DNA from: Paracentrotus lividus
Lineage: Eukaryota > Echinodermata > Echinoidea > Camarodonta > Echinidae
Length of the DNA stretch: 64,000 nucleotides
Assembly (NCBI GenBank): GCA_940671915.1
Contig: CALNVZ010002100.1
Span: forward strand, 22,009,672-22,073,671
Reading direction: 5' to 3'
In this document: piece by piece, positions 40,901 to 45,648 of the stretch
Numbering within the stretch: the first letter of the stretch is position 1
How the letters are laid out: each line of letters opens with the position of its first letter
Notes under the pieces: generated by a model
What the model was told of the DNA's origin: nothing
The model's database searches: none
What the model saw: only the letters and a program-made list of their open reading frames with translations
Position numbers and translations under genes: made by a program

Positions 40901-43900
40901 TGATGAAGTTGGTGATGATGGTGATGGCATGGCAATGATGATGATGATTGTAGATGAACATATTGTGGTCAATAGTGATGATGATTATGATGATGTCTTT
41001 GATTCCCCCCCACCCCTATTAAGTAATTTTGATGATGTGGTGAGATGGTAATTAACACTTGTTGTGAATTATTAATTTAGAGCTTTGGATAAAGAAGAAT
41101 AATACTCTATCCAAAATTAAGCCCCCCCAACAAAAAAAAAAAAAAAAACAACAAACAAACAAACAAACAAATTTGCTAATGCATTTATGAAATTCATGTT
41201 TAAAAAAGTATACTAGGCGGGTGCTCTGCTTTCCAAAATTTGGACCAGTATGTTATCCAAGATGCTAGTACCTTAAACCCATTGGCATAAATGCTCTATG
41301 ATTGGAATTTAGAAATTATGTTATAAAAGTATTGTTCCTTAGTATTGTAATATATAAGATATATATAATATGTTTAACCCTCTTTCAGATTTGCAACGAC
41401 CCCATAATTCTTGTAAGAGAATGTCGTTGTTGTGAATTAGTATTTTGTCAAATCAATGAAGCTCGTAAAAAGATCAGCCAAATGTGTGCGCTTCAACAGC
41501 AGTTTAATCTTTTTTAATAATGTGTACCCGAATTACAGTGCACTGTACTCTATTGACATTGCTATGCAATTTGCCATTCATGCATAGAAATCATAAATAA
41601 CCATTGGAGTGATGCAATGGCCTTCTTTCATTGTAAACAATTATGAATGCGTCAGTTTCATCAGCCACTTTATTGTCACATCTATTCCTATTGGCAACTG
41701 TGCCAATAGCAACCACATCACTAGCCAATAGAATAAACAATAGACTGTAGCAAAGTTGTCAGACATCTGGTTTGCGAGTGATAAAACTGTTATTATTATT
41801 GCTTTTGGTTCATTAGGTTTCAAATACATCAGAGAAGCTATGTGAATTGGCTTAATAATGAATGGGGAGAAGGAGTTACTTGTAGTGGTATGAATGGCGT
41901 AGTGAAAGGTGAGAGAAAAGGAATTAGTGTTTGAGTGCTTCTGCTGTTTATTTCGGAAATGCTAGTGGTTAAAAAAAAAAAAAAGAACGGGATATCAATC
42001 CTACTTTTCCAGATTTTTAAATTTGAGAGATTATCTTGTTGAGGTTAATTATCATTCTTTTGTTAAATAAGAAAATATAGTTTCTTCATGTAATAACACT
42101 TATCACAATCATGCCCCACTTATCAGAACCGTACATGTAGTGGGGGAACTGTTGTCATGTGTAGTGGTGTGTAAACTGACCATATATACTCCATATTAAA
42201 TAAGATCATTATAAATGTTTAGATTAATAGTTGAAGATGTTTGTGAACATACATGTTGATCCATCACAACATGATGATCATGAAGTTACAATAACATATG
42301 GCTGGGACAGAAAGCAGGGAGAGAGGAAGAGCAAATTCTACCAGTATGTCATTACTTGTTCAAGTTTCACAGCTGTATTTGTGATTTATTTATTTCACAG
42401 CATTATTTCACAGTTCGATGAATGCCATAGCTCTTTGTCAAAAAAAAACAAAAAATTGCTTGTACTACTGTGAGGTCACAAATGTTAAACTGTATGAATT
42501 TGTTTTAGAAGCACAATCGTCTCAAGCGTGGATAAGAAAATTAGAGTATGATTATTGCAAGGGGAGACTCAAGAAAGATATTTGACCTAAAGGCAAATAA
42601 GCAGAGAAATATTAAGTGAAGGAACAGAGAAATAGGTAGGGTGGGGGGAAGAGAGAAAGACGGACAGAGAGACAGAGAGAGAGAGACAGACAGTGAGAGA
42701 GAGATTGACCGTAGAGATGCAGAGACAGAGATTGAGGTAGAGAGCATAGAGAGAGAAGACCGACATACAGACAGAGATGGGGAGGTTGAGGAGGGATAGA
42801 GGACTGGGGATGGGGGTGGAGAATCAAATATATACATGTAGGAGTGAAAGACAGAAAGATGTGGGAGATGGACAATATAGTGAGAAAAAGAGAGGGGAGA
42901 GGAAAGTGCAGGTGAGATAAGGTTGGAAGAAGGGATAGGCGTTGCAGATGGATTGGAGGTGAATGATTGTATGAGTAAATTGCTTCAAGCCTTGCAGTGT
43001 CTTGCTGGTCTTTGATTGAAATTATCAACAGAGCTAGTGGTTTGCGGGAGCTCTGAATCTAGATGGGTTTTCCCCACGGCCACTTTGTGTGCTGTGAGAT
43101 GAGATGAGAGGAGTAGCAGGGTGTCCTAGTAAAGTGGCATTGATGAAACACTTTTCTCTGTTTGAAAGTCATGAAATGTTTGTAATGTGTGTAATGTCTT
43201 TTCATGAATTTTTGAAACAAGTGACATTTTTATGATAAAAAGGGCTAGTTTACATACAGTATATGTTCCATCTTAATTTATAATAAGAAATTACAATGTT
43301 CCATCATGATTACTGAATTCTATTGTACTCATTACAGTCATAATGAGCCTATCTATTTTTACTGTATTTTTGCTCAGATATACTTATTTAATAGGTAACA
43401 CGATTTGAATATCTATTTAAGGCCATGTGTTTTTAACTCGCCACCAAAAAGGGTGGTTTTGTTACGCTTTTCCAATTTTGTTTAGTTATGTATGACATCT
43501 TGGCTAATAGAAGGGGTATTACCATGAAATTGGTGTTATTTGAAAGCTGAATGCAAGCTCTATCAGACCCTGTGAATTGAACGTACTCGCACTTGAAATA
43601 GCGACACCGCCGCGAAGAATACGATTAGCGAGGGTGGTTGAGGGGGGGGGGAAGAGGAGGGGGCAGAGGTACACACAAGTCGTATGGATTTCGCACCCTC
43701 CTGTGCATAACCATGATAACTTTATGGATATTTATTTTTGTGCTGTAAGCTTTTAGGACTTATATAGCTCTGAGTCTCATGCATCTTTTGACACCACAGT
43801 TATAAAATTCCAGCCATTTGGTAATGCAGCAGTTCAAAAATTGCCGCGCTGGTGCGGTTAAAATGATAATTTCACCATTGACTTTGTATTGTACATAAAG

Positions 43901-45352
43901 TAACTCAATACAGTTCTGTTGATATGTAAAGTGAAGTTACATAATGCAGATAACTCAAAGATTACTTGAGATAGGGGCCTGAAACTTTGCGAGCTTCTTC
44001 ATCATAAGATAGCCCACCTACATGCAAGTCTTTCTAGAAACTTTGGCCCCCATGGCCGAGATTTGAGGAGAGGGCAGCCCCCTCCTTGGCCAGGTTGACC
44101 AAAAATTTGGGCTCTTTTATGGTTAAGAATTTTTATTAAATAAAGAACCTCCCTACAACATATATTTTCTGAAGGAAATTTCAAGAGCAATTCAAATATG
44201 GTGAGCAATTATGACCTGGATCAAGGGAGGAAAATATTGGGGGCTCCAGTAAAAAAGATTAGGGCCCCCCAAATTTTTGATATTTAATCAAAATATGTTT
44301 TACTACTTCACCCTACTTTGTAGTGGATGGCATTTTTGAATCTACTGGACATTTCCTTTCAGAAAAGTATTCTTTGTAGGTGTAGAGTTAATACTTCAAA
44401 AGTTATGACACTTTGATCCTGCAGGTGCATGATTTTTAGATTTAGGTGGTGTAACACAAAAGGGTGCCAGTTCAAAATGCAATGGCCTTAAGGCAAATAT
44501 AATCAATATTTTATCATAGCATTTCATTTAATTCATGCCATTTTGCTCATGCGTTAAATTTAAATGCCCCTTTTACTTTAATGCTCAATAAAACACAATA
44601 TATGCATCGTAATTAGACCTGCATGAAGCACAATTTTATTCACAATGCAAAGTAGAATAATTGCTGCCATTGGAACACCTTGGTTATAATAAGATAATAC
44701 GAGCTGTGATAGAGCTGATAGTGCAGTGCAATCATGACAGACCTGCCGATGTGTGGTCACACCAATCAATAGAGGATGTCAACATTGAAAGTGGCTAGAA
44801 ATTGGACTTTATGAATGGAGAGGCATCCCCCAGAGCTGTGAGTGCGCTTGAAATTGTCGACACATGGGGATAGTAGAGTGTGTATCATAAAAAAACAACA
44901 CATTTCATTTCATTTTCAAAAATGTTAAGTTCTTTCTAATCAGTGTGAAAATCAATGAGAAGAAAGGAAAAGGGTCTAAACACCACTTTAAGGGAATAAT
45001 GCCAACTGAGGTTATGGGCATAACAAGCATTGTTTTACAAAAAAATATTATAAAGAACCATCATTATGGTTATCAATCCTAGACTTATAACAATCATACT
45101 TAAGTTAACGTTCAATTGGTATCTTTTTATTTTATTTTATTTTTTTACAGATCAACCAGACGAGAACCCATGATTTTGATTGTTGCATGGTGGTGCCACT
45201 GATCGCAGACTCCGGTAACAAGCTAGAGATCGTTGTTAGTCGAAACCATTGGCCAAGCATCAGAACGGCGAGGAAACGAAGATGGGTCATGGTCTGGGGT
45301 TGAGAATGGTCAGTTTGTTCAGATGCAACCTGCAGCTGCAGCACAGTTCTAG
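1023..45352 (+). CDS. GRIP: GRIP orthologue, seven-PDZ scaffold protein (whole coding span, about 19 exons)
   Basis: This is the spliced gene that organises the window. GRIP is a cytoplasmic, membrane-associated adaptor made almost entirely of PDZ domains. In vertebrates and flies it binds C-termini of AMPA receptors, ephrin/Eph proteins, FRAS/FREM proteins, liprin and kinesin cargo, and places them at synapses or basal epithelial membranes. Exon translations match GRIP domain by domain: [18 protein letters not shown] (PDZ1), [16 protein letters not shown] (PDZ2), [18 protein letters not shown] (PDZ3), [13 protein letters not shown] (PDZ4), [18 protein letters not shown] (PDZ5), [15 protein letters not shown] (PDZ6, after frame repair) and [19 protein letters not shown] (PDZ7). 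Summed length is about 1,100 residues, near the family norm. Introns 1, 3 and 6 are large (12, 6 and 8 kb). Exons for PDZ2, PDZ6, the linker, PDZ7 and the tail carry single-base frame breaks; the others are open and phase-consistent. Identity as GRIP is very secure from recalled family sequence; whether the breaks are real is open. Confidence 0.9.
1780..2041 (+). promoter_or_regulatory. GC/CpG-rich promoter-like patch with CCAAT box inside GRIP intron 1
   Basis: This patch stands out from AT-rich surroundings by its CpG content (GCGCGCGG, GGGCGCGCGG, CGACTCGAGCGCG). A CCAAT box sits at 1877-1881, directly followed by CAGCGCGCGG. No TATA box is evident. An ATG with a PIP-box-like peptide follows at 2042. 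The arrangement suggests the promoter and 5' UTR of a housekeeping or replication gene, either live or a copied fragment. Confidence 0.45.
2042..2329 (+). CDS. ORF with CDT1-like PIP-box N-terminus, inside GRIP intron 1
   Basis: The 95-codon ORF starts [20 protein letters not shown]. The segment QRKVGDFF fits a PCNA-interacting (PIP) box, Q-x-x-[aliphatic]-x-x-F-F, at the extreme N-terminus. Human CDT1 starts MEQRRVTDFFARRR, the closest family I know; in CDT1 this box is a PCNA-dependent degron that limits relicensing. The rest is basic, Thr/Pro/Lys-rich ([20 protein letters not shown]) and of no known fold, also like the CDT1 N-tail. An upstream promoter-like patch fits a gene start. Against a full gene: no central or C-terminal winged-helix CDT1 exon was found in the window, and the ORF ends in AT-rich sequence. 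Splicing at AAAG|GTAGGA (2056/2057) is possible, but its phase cannot join GRIP exon 2. It may be a first exon, a partial copy, or chance. Confidence 0.35.
   Translation: MAQRKVGDFFCASVNERERKTTQPPTTEKKTLTTDKRQRLLQQYQRARMQRKGREQATPRRPTPTAAATKEKEEKNTNLCLNINTVFKCFLLTRN
2330..3267. other. GRIP intron 1 segment, nothing recognised
   Basis: AT-rich non-coding sequence. Short open frames on the minus strand at 2312-2527 and 2564-2824 have no recognisable domain and no promoter or splice context. No repeat was identified here by eye. Confidence 0.4.
3271..4369. mobile_element. Foldback DNA element with about 225 bp inverted ends, TTA target duplication
   Basis: The ends are TAGTCCAGTAGA at 3271 and TCTACTGGACTA at 4358-4369, flanked by TTA on both sides (3268-3270 and 4370-4372). 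The left 225 bases recur inverted at the right end, including GGTTGATTCGTGTTCTAGAT and TTGGTTGCCAGCTTGGCAAC. Further, more diverged direct copies of the left module start at about 3680 and 4005. No transposase ORF is present. A 3 bp TTA target duplication is typical of PIF/Harbinger-type transposons, so this is probably a non-autonomous member. Confidence 0.7.
4373..7121. other. GRIP intron 1 segment, AT-rich, nothing firm
   Basis: No exon-like segment was found. The phrase CACTCCGTAACC recurs at about 6472, 6482 and 6678, with a variant (CACTCCGTTACC) at about 6859, suggesting a diverged repeat. Short ORFs here (for example minus 5316-5510) show no family signature. Confidence 0.35.
7122..7267. 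other. Coding-like patch of unknown identity in GRIP intron 1
   Basis: Both strands are open over about 145 bases that are less AT-rich than their flanks. Plus strand: after GGGATTTTAG the frame reads [20 protein letters not shown], then [20 protein letters not shown] and [12 protein letters not shown], ending TGA at 7277-7279. Minus strand: [20 protein letters not shown], then [20 protein letters not shown] and IQ, stop near 7102. Either could be a last exon of a nested gene. I recognise neither protein. Confidence 0.25.
8243..8450. mobile_element. MITE with TACTGTATTCGC termini
   Basis: The element begins TACTGTATTCGC and ends GCGAATACAGTA, a perfect 12-base terminal inverted repeat. Target duplication would be TA, as in Tc1/mariner-type MITEs. 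Length is 208 bases with no coding capacity. Internal GCGCGATTAA and GCGCGAAATC words are partly symmetric. Confidence 0.65.
8697..9129. mobile_element. MITE family A, copy 1 (TA-flanked, about 430 bp)
   Basis: It starts TACTGTATAAGTGGTTTCTT and ends ACACTTCTACAGTA, imperfect inverted ends with TA at each edge. The interior carries CGCGAGGGTTTTATTTTCGC near the start and GCGCGAAAATGTCGGGACCC near the end. A second copy lies at 49120-49547. An apparent 107-residue ORF across it is a by-product. Confidence 0.75.
9130..11605. other. GRIP intron 1 segment with a possible SINE tail at 10280-10318
   Basis: Mostly AT-rich non-coding sequence. Around 10284 it reads GTCGTTAAACCCTAATCAAT followed by CAATCAATCC, which resembles the 3' tail of short interspersed elements in marine invertebrates; the body may reach back to about 10060. 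Overlapping minus-strand ORFs there (10034-10275) are not protein-like. No other feature was recognised. Confidence 0.35.
11609..12110. mobile_element. DNA transposon remnant with about 72 bp TIRs and TTA target duplication
   Basis: The ends are GGGTGTGTTCAATGTCCATT and its complement AATGGACATTGAACACACCC, flanked by TTA (11606-11608 and 12111-12113). The inverted ends continue through CGCCAACATGAATCGTGATA and ACAAAACGCAATTACAAAAC. The 502-base element has no transposase; ORFs of 136 and 68 residues inside are TIR by-products. The 3 bp TTA duplication suggests a PIF/Harbinger-type MITE. Confidence 0.75.
12114..13187. other. End of GRIP intron 1, with a repeat at about 12825-13070
   Basis: Around 12826 the phrase GGCGCGTATCCAGGATTTTG begins a GC-rich patch of the kind that opens dispersed repeats in many invertebrate genomes; it runs with G-runs (12970-12982) to about 13070. 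The remainder is AT-rich with no coding signal before exon 2. Confidence 0.35.
13188..13262 (+). CDS. GRIP: GRIP exon 2 (N-terminal linker)
   Basis: This 75 nt exon follows a GTTACAG acceptor and ends at a GTACAA donor. It reads [17 protein letters not shown] and then SETSTIP. Joined to exon 3 it gives [17 protein letters not shown], matching the vertebrate GRIP stretch SIPEEFKGSTVVEL just before PDZ1. It enters with two bases completing a codon and leaves with one, as its neighbours require. Confidence 0.8.
13971..14042 (+). CDS. GRIP: GRIP exon 3 (start of PDZ1)
   Basis: This 72 nt exon encodes [18 protein letters not shown] and then FGLTIS, the first strands and carboxylate-binding loop of PDZ1 (GFGLTISGG once joined to exon 4). 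The acceptor is preceded by more than 80 bases of nearly pure pyrimidine, including a run of about 20 C. The donor is GTAAGT. Confidence 0.9.
14043..16309. other. GRIP intron 3, first part, with a homopolymer/CAA tract
   Basis: AT-rich intron. From 15489 to 15690 lies a tract of poly-C, poly-A and CAA/CAAA units; the long ORFs across it on both strands (poly-Thr/Lys/Gln, and Phe/Val/Cys on the other strand) are repeat artefacts. No exon was recognised. Confidence 0.5.
16310..16530 (-). repeat. tRNA-Met-derived SINE, minus strand
   Basis: Read on the minus strand from about 16530, the sequence has GTGGCTCAGT (A-box-like), then GTCTGCCTCATAATCACGAG (anticodon arm with CAT) and GGTCATGGGTTCGATC (B-box-like). 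This is the order of a tRNA-Met. The acceptor stem does not pair and the D arm is lengthened, so it is a SINE head, not a working tRNA. A body with CTGCTACACTGTTTGGCATT follows to about 16310. Confidence 0.6.
16531..19916. other. GRIP intron 3, second part, with simple repeats
   Basis: No exon-like segment. A GT/poly-G tract (about 18260-18282) and a CAT/ATC microsatellite (18331-18369) occur. Poly-T and poly-G runs sit at 19770-19830, shortly before the pyrimidine tract of exon 4. Minus ORF 18183-18575 lies across the microsatellite and is not protein-like. Confidence 0.45.
19917..20126 (+). CDS. GRIP: GRIP exon 4 (rest of PDZ1)
   Basis: A 210 nt open exon follows CCCTAG and ends at GTAAAG. 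It encodes [18 protein letters not shown], then [19 protein letters not shown] and a terminal strand [13 protein letters not shown]. This is nearly residue-for-residue vertebrate GRIP PDZ1 (GGIDKDGKPRVSN...[25 protein letters not shown]), the strongest single match in the window. Confidence 0.97.
20165..20334. repeat. Long hairpin (inverted repeat, arms about 78 bp) in GRIP intron 4
   Basis: The left arm holds GTTTGTATGAGTTGAGGTTT and GCAAAGCTATTGTGC; the right arm holds the complement GCACAATAGTTTTGCACGAA and CTTCAACTCATACAATCTCA. Only about 13 bases separate the arms. The outer ends pair less well (CTGTATTCATGACC against GGCCCATATTCTGA). This is a MITE-like palindrome starting about 40 bases after the exon 4 donor. 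Confidence 0.7.
20645..20920 (+). repeat. SINE with (ATT)n tail in GRIP intron 4
   Basis: The segment contains GCAGGACACTTATGTCCTTG, AGCAAGGCACT, then GTAAAGCGCCATGAGGATCA and GAGCTGTATATAAGAAGCCA, followed by a T/ATT-rich tail. The AAGCGC...TATATAAG ending and the TTGAGCAAGGCACT head are hallmarks of SINEs shared among fish and echinoderms. It ends just upstream of the exon 5 acceptor. Confidence 0.65.
20933..21094 (+). CDS. GRIP: GRIP exon 5 (first half of PDZ2), one frame break
   Basis: The exon follows a TTCACAG acceptor and ends at GTAACC. It begins [20 protein letters not shown] and continues [11 protein letters not shown], the PDZ2 binding loop. The family match then jumps to the frame one base behind: [20 protein letters not shown] and PSDR. 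The break falls in the purine run AGGGGAGGAG (about 21017-21025) and behaves as one missing base. Length agrees: 162 nt is present where the phases on both sides require 3n+1. As written, the frame runs on without matching PDZ. Confidence 0.85.
21908..22051 (+). CDS. GRIP: GRIP exon 6 (second half of PDZ2), two frame breaks
   Basis: This exon encodes [20 protein letters not shown], then [14 protein letters not shown] and [13 protein letters not shown], the second half of PDZ2. Two single bases appear to be missing, one at the acceptor junction (CAG|GAGGGG) and one in the GGAGGAG run near 22005-22011. The length of 144 nt falls two short of what the flanking phases need. The donor is G|GTAAGT. 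The last 72 bases of the exon and the next 78 bases of intron are repeated directly downstream. Confidence 0.8.
21980..22271 (+). repeat. Tandem duplication, unit about 150 bp, of the exon 6 end plus intron 6 start
   Basis: Unit one is 21980-22129 and unit two about 22130-22271. Both start GAAGCACTCAAC and contain CAGATTTGAATATGATGTCT, GGATGGTCCGTTGGTTTT and a shared GTGACAGG/CTGACAGG stretch. Unit two has lost the splice donor (G|GTAAGT became GGATGAGT) and differs by several substitutions and short deletions, so it is unlikely to be spliced as an exon. Confidence 0.85.
22272..27480. other. GRIP intron 6, first part, nothing recognised
   Basis: About 5.2 kb of AT-rich intron. Short ORFs (for example plus 24271-24468, minus 23672-23890) have no domain signature and no splice context that I can support. 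No repeat with clear ends was found by eye. Confidence 0.4.
27481..28230. repeat. Internally repeated element, CCGTCCGT type, part 1
   Basis: It opens GCCTACCGCCACTACC, then CGTTTTTCGGGTTGTCTGTC and runs of CCGT/CGTT. Modules of about 125-130 bases follow, each with CATAACTTAAGAACTGTGT-like text, AACTTCAAACTTGGGTAA, ATGGGAGGGGCA, a GGTCAAAGGTCA-like box and a GAGGTC...GTAAT stretch (about 27590, 27740, 27880 and 28035). The modules differ by many small indels. No coding capacity. Confidence 0.6.
28315..29070. repeat. Internally repeated element, GGAGGCATA type, part 2
   Basis: It starts TATGCCTCCACCACGAAGGT and ends TTGGCGGAGGCATA near 29066, giving short inverted ends. Inside, a module with ATCTCAAGAAC, AGTATGTACCGCCATA and GAAGATGATCTGATTAG recurs about three times (28430, 28590 and 28745), with GGTCAAGGTCA-like words. 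The opening also carries GTCCGTCCCGTGAACGTACC. It looks like a sister of part 1. Confidence 0.6.
29100..30080. other. End of GRIP intron 6, nothing recognised
   Basis: AT-rich intron with poly-T runs before exon 7. The pyrimidine tract and TTTTTACAG acceptor end it. No other element was seen. Confidence 0.4.
30081..30228 (+). CDS. GRIP: GRIP exon 7 (first half of PDZ3)
   Basis: A clean 148 nt exon between TTTTTACAG and GTAAGT. It encodes [20 protein letters not shown], then [30 protein letters not shown]. Vertebrate GRIP1 has SGPLLVEVAKTPGASLGV and VIVIDKIKSASIADR at the same place. The preceding intron is 8 kb. Confidence 0.96.
30350..30700 (+). repeat. Two-copy direct repeat, period about 175 bp, in GRIP intron 7
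   Basis: Both units contain GTAGTTTACGAAAGAATAAC, AAAATCACATTA, GATGAAGAG or AATGAAGAG, a GCAGAAAAC word and TTTGCGACTTATTTGTG. Unit one runs about 30355-30530 and unit two about 30531-30700. No coding meaning; both lie shortly after exon 7. Confidence 0.7.
31452..31636 (+). CDS. GRIP: GRIP exon 8 (second half of PDZ3)
   Basis: A clean 185 nt exon. It encodes [18 protein letters not shown], then [20 protein letters not shown] and a short tail [18 protein letters not shown]. The family sequence is CGALHVGDHILSIDG...VKLEILP. The donor is G|GTAGGT, and a GGT/GAT microsatellite starts only about 25 bases into the intron. Confidence 0.95.
31661..32060. repeat. GGT/GAT trinucleotide microsatellite in GRIP intron 8
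   Basis: Long arrays of GGT (31680-31790) and GAT (31785-32040) with few interruptions start about 25 bases after the exon 8 donor. The overlapping minus-strand ORFs rich in Ile, His and Ser (31576-32019) are artefacts of the array. Confidence 0.9.
32544..32702 (+). CDS. GRIP: GRIP exon 9 (linker between PDZ3 and PDZ4)
   Basis: This 159 nt exon follows ATCTCAG and ends at GTAAGT. It encodes a Ser/Thr-rich, basic linker: [20 protein letters not shown], then [20 protein letters not shown]. Vertebrate GRIP has an equivalent unstructured segment rich in Ser with a basic end (RRRLKKKDFKSSLS). Entry and exit phases fit exons 8 and 10. Confidence 0.85.
33624..33810 (+). CDS. GRIP: GRIP exon 10 (first half of PDZ4)
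   Basis: A clean 187 nt exon between ACACAG and GTAAGT. It encodes [20 protein letters not shown], then [20 protein letters not shown] and [11 protein letters not shown]. The family sequence has [20 protein letters not shown] and GFGIQLQGSVFATE. The binding loop here is DYGIQL rather than GFGIQL. Confidence 0.95.
34865..35004 (+). CDS. GRIP: GRIP exon 11 (second half of PDZ4)
   Basis: A clean 140 nt exon after TTGTAG with donor GTGAGA. It encodes [20 protein letters not shown], then [20 protein letters not shown] and IEFDIA, matching GRIP PDZ4 ([20 protein letters not shown]...[11 protein letters not shown]). The next exon continues with ESVVPSSG as in the family. Confidence 0.95.
35457..35534 (+). 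CDS. GRIP: GRIP exon 12 (start of PDZ5)
   Basis: A clean 78 nt exon after GATAG with donor GTAAGT. It encodes [20 protein letters not shown] and then LGITLT. Vertebrate GRIP has [20 protein letters not shown] and ELGITIS. The PDZ5 binding loop is GLGIT. Confidence 0.93.
36040..36109 (+). CDS. GRIP: GRIP exon 13 (middle of PDZ5)
   Basis: A clean 70 nt exon after ATTCAG with donor GTAAGA. It encodes [20 protein letters not shown] and VANR. Vertebrate GRIP reads SSRKPGDPLVISDIKKGS and VAHR. Three exons for PDZ5 is more splitting than for the other domains here. Confidence 0.92.
36737..36882 (+). CDS. GRIP: GRIP exon 14 (end of PDZ5)
   Basis: A clean 146 nt exon after TAATAG with donor GTAAAG. 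It encodes [20 protein letters not shown], then [20 protein letters not shown] and VKKNEAYS. This matches GRIP TGTLELGDKLLAIDNIRLDS and LVKLKIRKDE. Confidence 0.95.
37886..38032 (+). CDS. GRIP: GRIP exon 15 (first half of PDZ6), about six frame breaks
   Basis: After TATACAG the exon reads, piecewise over three frames, [38 protein letters not shown] and GLAER, ending AG|GTAACT. This follows GRIP PDZ6 ([44 protein letters not shown]). About four single-base insertions (near 37936, 37953, 37959 and 37997) and two deletions (near 37891 and 38016) interrupt it. The net length change (+2) accounts for the phase mismatch with exon 14. As written there is a stop (TAA) within the first 15 bases. Confidence 0.75.
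37927..38196 (+). repeat. Tandem partial copy of GRIP exon 15 plus flank, unit about 135 bp
   Basis: Unit one is 37927-38060 and unit two 38061-38196. Both start TTGTTAGA and run through GGTGGTCCACTTG, ACAGAAGAAC, GGACTAACAGAGA and a TTTATCT(T/C)TAGTTT stretch. Unit two keeps GAGAATGGTCTACCTGAG where unit one is one base short, and has its own donor-like AAG|GTGAGT. A third start (TTTTTTAGACTGGTG) appears at about 38190. The indels differ between the two units. Confidence 0.8.
38889..39054 (+). CDS. GRIP: GRIP exon 16 (second half of PDZ6), frame breaks
   Basis: After ATTTTAG the exon can be read as TGAF, then HLGDR in a shifted frame, [16 protein letters not shown], a short damaged stretch over the helix (AIRLLQ), DVEITVQKK and [13 protein letters not shown], ending ATCAG|GTTTAA. 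GRIP has [37 protein letters not shown] and LKIKK. At least four small indels are needed. The frame as written stops at a TGA near 39048. Confidence 0.75.
39096..39163 (+). CDS. GRIP: Possible GRIP linker exon 17
   Basis: A strong pyrimidine tract and TTTTTTAG acceptor precede this segment. One reading gives VTASS and, one base on, [18 protein letters not shown]; another gives [20 protein letters not shown]. Neither can be matched to the poorly conserved GRIP linker, and the phase into exon 18 does not close without another indel. It could equally be part of intron 16. Confidence 0.3.
39806..40753 (+). CDS. GRIP: GRIP exon 18 (long linker and start of PDZ7), many frame breaks
   Basis: This large exon follows ATCTCAG and ends CTACAG|GTGAGT. 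It opens [20 protein letters not shown], and after an in-frame TGA at 39907-39909 continues [16 protein letters not shown], matching vertebrate GRIP1 DSWDGSGIDASYGSQ. Ser/Pro-rich linker pieces follow in alternating frames ([59 protein letters not shown]). Near 40604 comes LHKVT (family ELHKVTLYKD), then [36 protein letters not shown] and RILQ, the first half of PDZ7 (MEDFGFSVADG...KGVYVKNIRPAGP). I count at least eight frame changes. The domain order is secure; exact residues at each break are not. Confidence 0.7.
40754..45150. other. GRIP intron 18, with simple repeats
   Basis: A GAT-type microsatellite (40865-41000), a poly-A/CAAA tract (41128-41172) and a GA-rich tract (42630-42790) occur. 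From 43435 to 44280 there are CG-containing patches (ACACCGCCGCGAAGAATACG; GGCCCCCATGGCCGAGATTT) that look like fragments of dispersed repeats, with no clear ends. Minus ORFs over the GA tract (42541-43028) are artefacts. No exon was recognised. Confidence 0.4.
45151..45352 (+). CDS. GRIP: GRIP exon 19 (end of PDZ7 and C-terminus)
   Basis: After TTTTTTACAG the exon reads [20 protein letters not shown] and [12 protein letters not shown], nearly identical to vertebrate [32 protein letters not shown]. As written the frame then stops at TGA 45301-45303. One base change near 45249 restores PLAKHQNGE (family PLASQK). A further missing G near 45271 leads to [23 protein letters not shown] and a TAG at 45350-45352. 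The downstream repeat copy (45427 on) keeps that frame intact ([20 protein letters not shown]), which supports the longer C-terminus. Confidence 0.85.
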
Positions 45353-45640
45353 ATATGAGAGTTCGTGGTAGTTGATGGTCAGAACCCAATGGTCAGAAAC
45401 CAATGGTCAGGCCCAATGTCAAGTATCAGAATGGTGAGGGAAACAAGGATGGGTCGTGGTCGGGGGTTGAAAATGGTCAGTTCGTTCAGATGCAACATGG
45501 AGCTGTTACACAGTCTAAGTTGGGAGATTCCAGGTAGTTATGGGTTGTAACCCATTGCAAAGATCAGAATGGCAAAGGAAATGAAGACTTGGTCATTGTC
45601 AGTTTGTCCAGATGCGACCTGCTGCTACACAATTCAAAAT
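45249..45640 (+). repeat. Three tandem degenerate copies of the GRIP C-terminal coding segment
   Basis: The key word CAGAA(C/T)GG(C/T)GAGG occurs at 45261 and 45427, and CAGAATGGCAAAGG at 45565, spacings of 166 and 138 bases. Copies one and two share GGTCAGTTYGTTCAGATGCA; copy three has GTCAGTTTGTCCAGATGCG. Copy two is open from [20 protein letters not shown] to a TAG at about 45537. Copy three is shorter and more diverged. Whatever the true stop codon, copies two and three would lie at the end of the coding region or in the 3' UTR. Confidence 0.85.
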
Positions 45641-45642
45641 AC

Positions 45643-45648
45643 AATAAA
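45643..45648 (+). promoter_or_regulatory. Candidate polyadenylation signal AATAAA
   Basis: The first AATAAA after the GRIP stop lies about 290 bases beyond it. Others follow at 46055-46060 and 46893-46898. AT richness makes chance occurrence common, so the true cleavage site is undetermined. Confidence 0.3.

Noticed and set aside
40865..41000. Coding potential of the GATGAT tract after exon 18
   Set aside because: Simple trinucleotide repeat inside intron 18.
42541..43028. 138- and 98-residue minus-strand ORFs rich in Ser, Leu and Pro
   Set aside because: They are the complement of a GA-rich simple tract.
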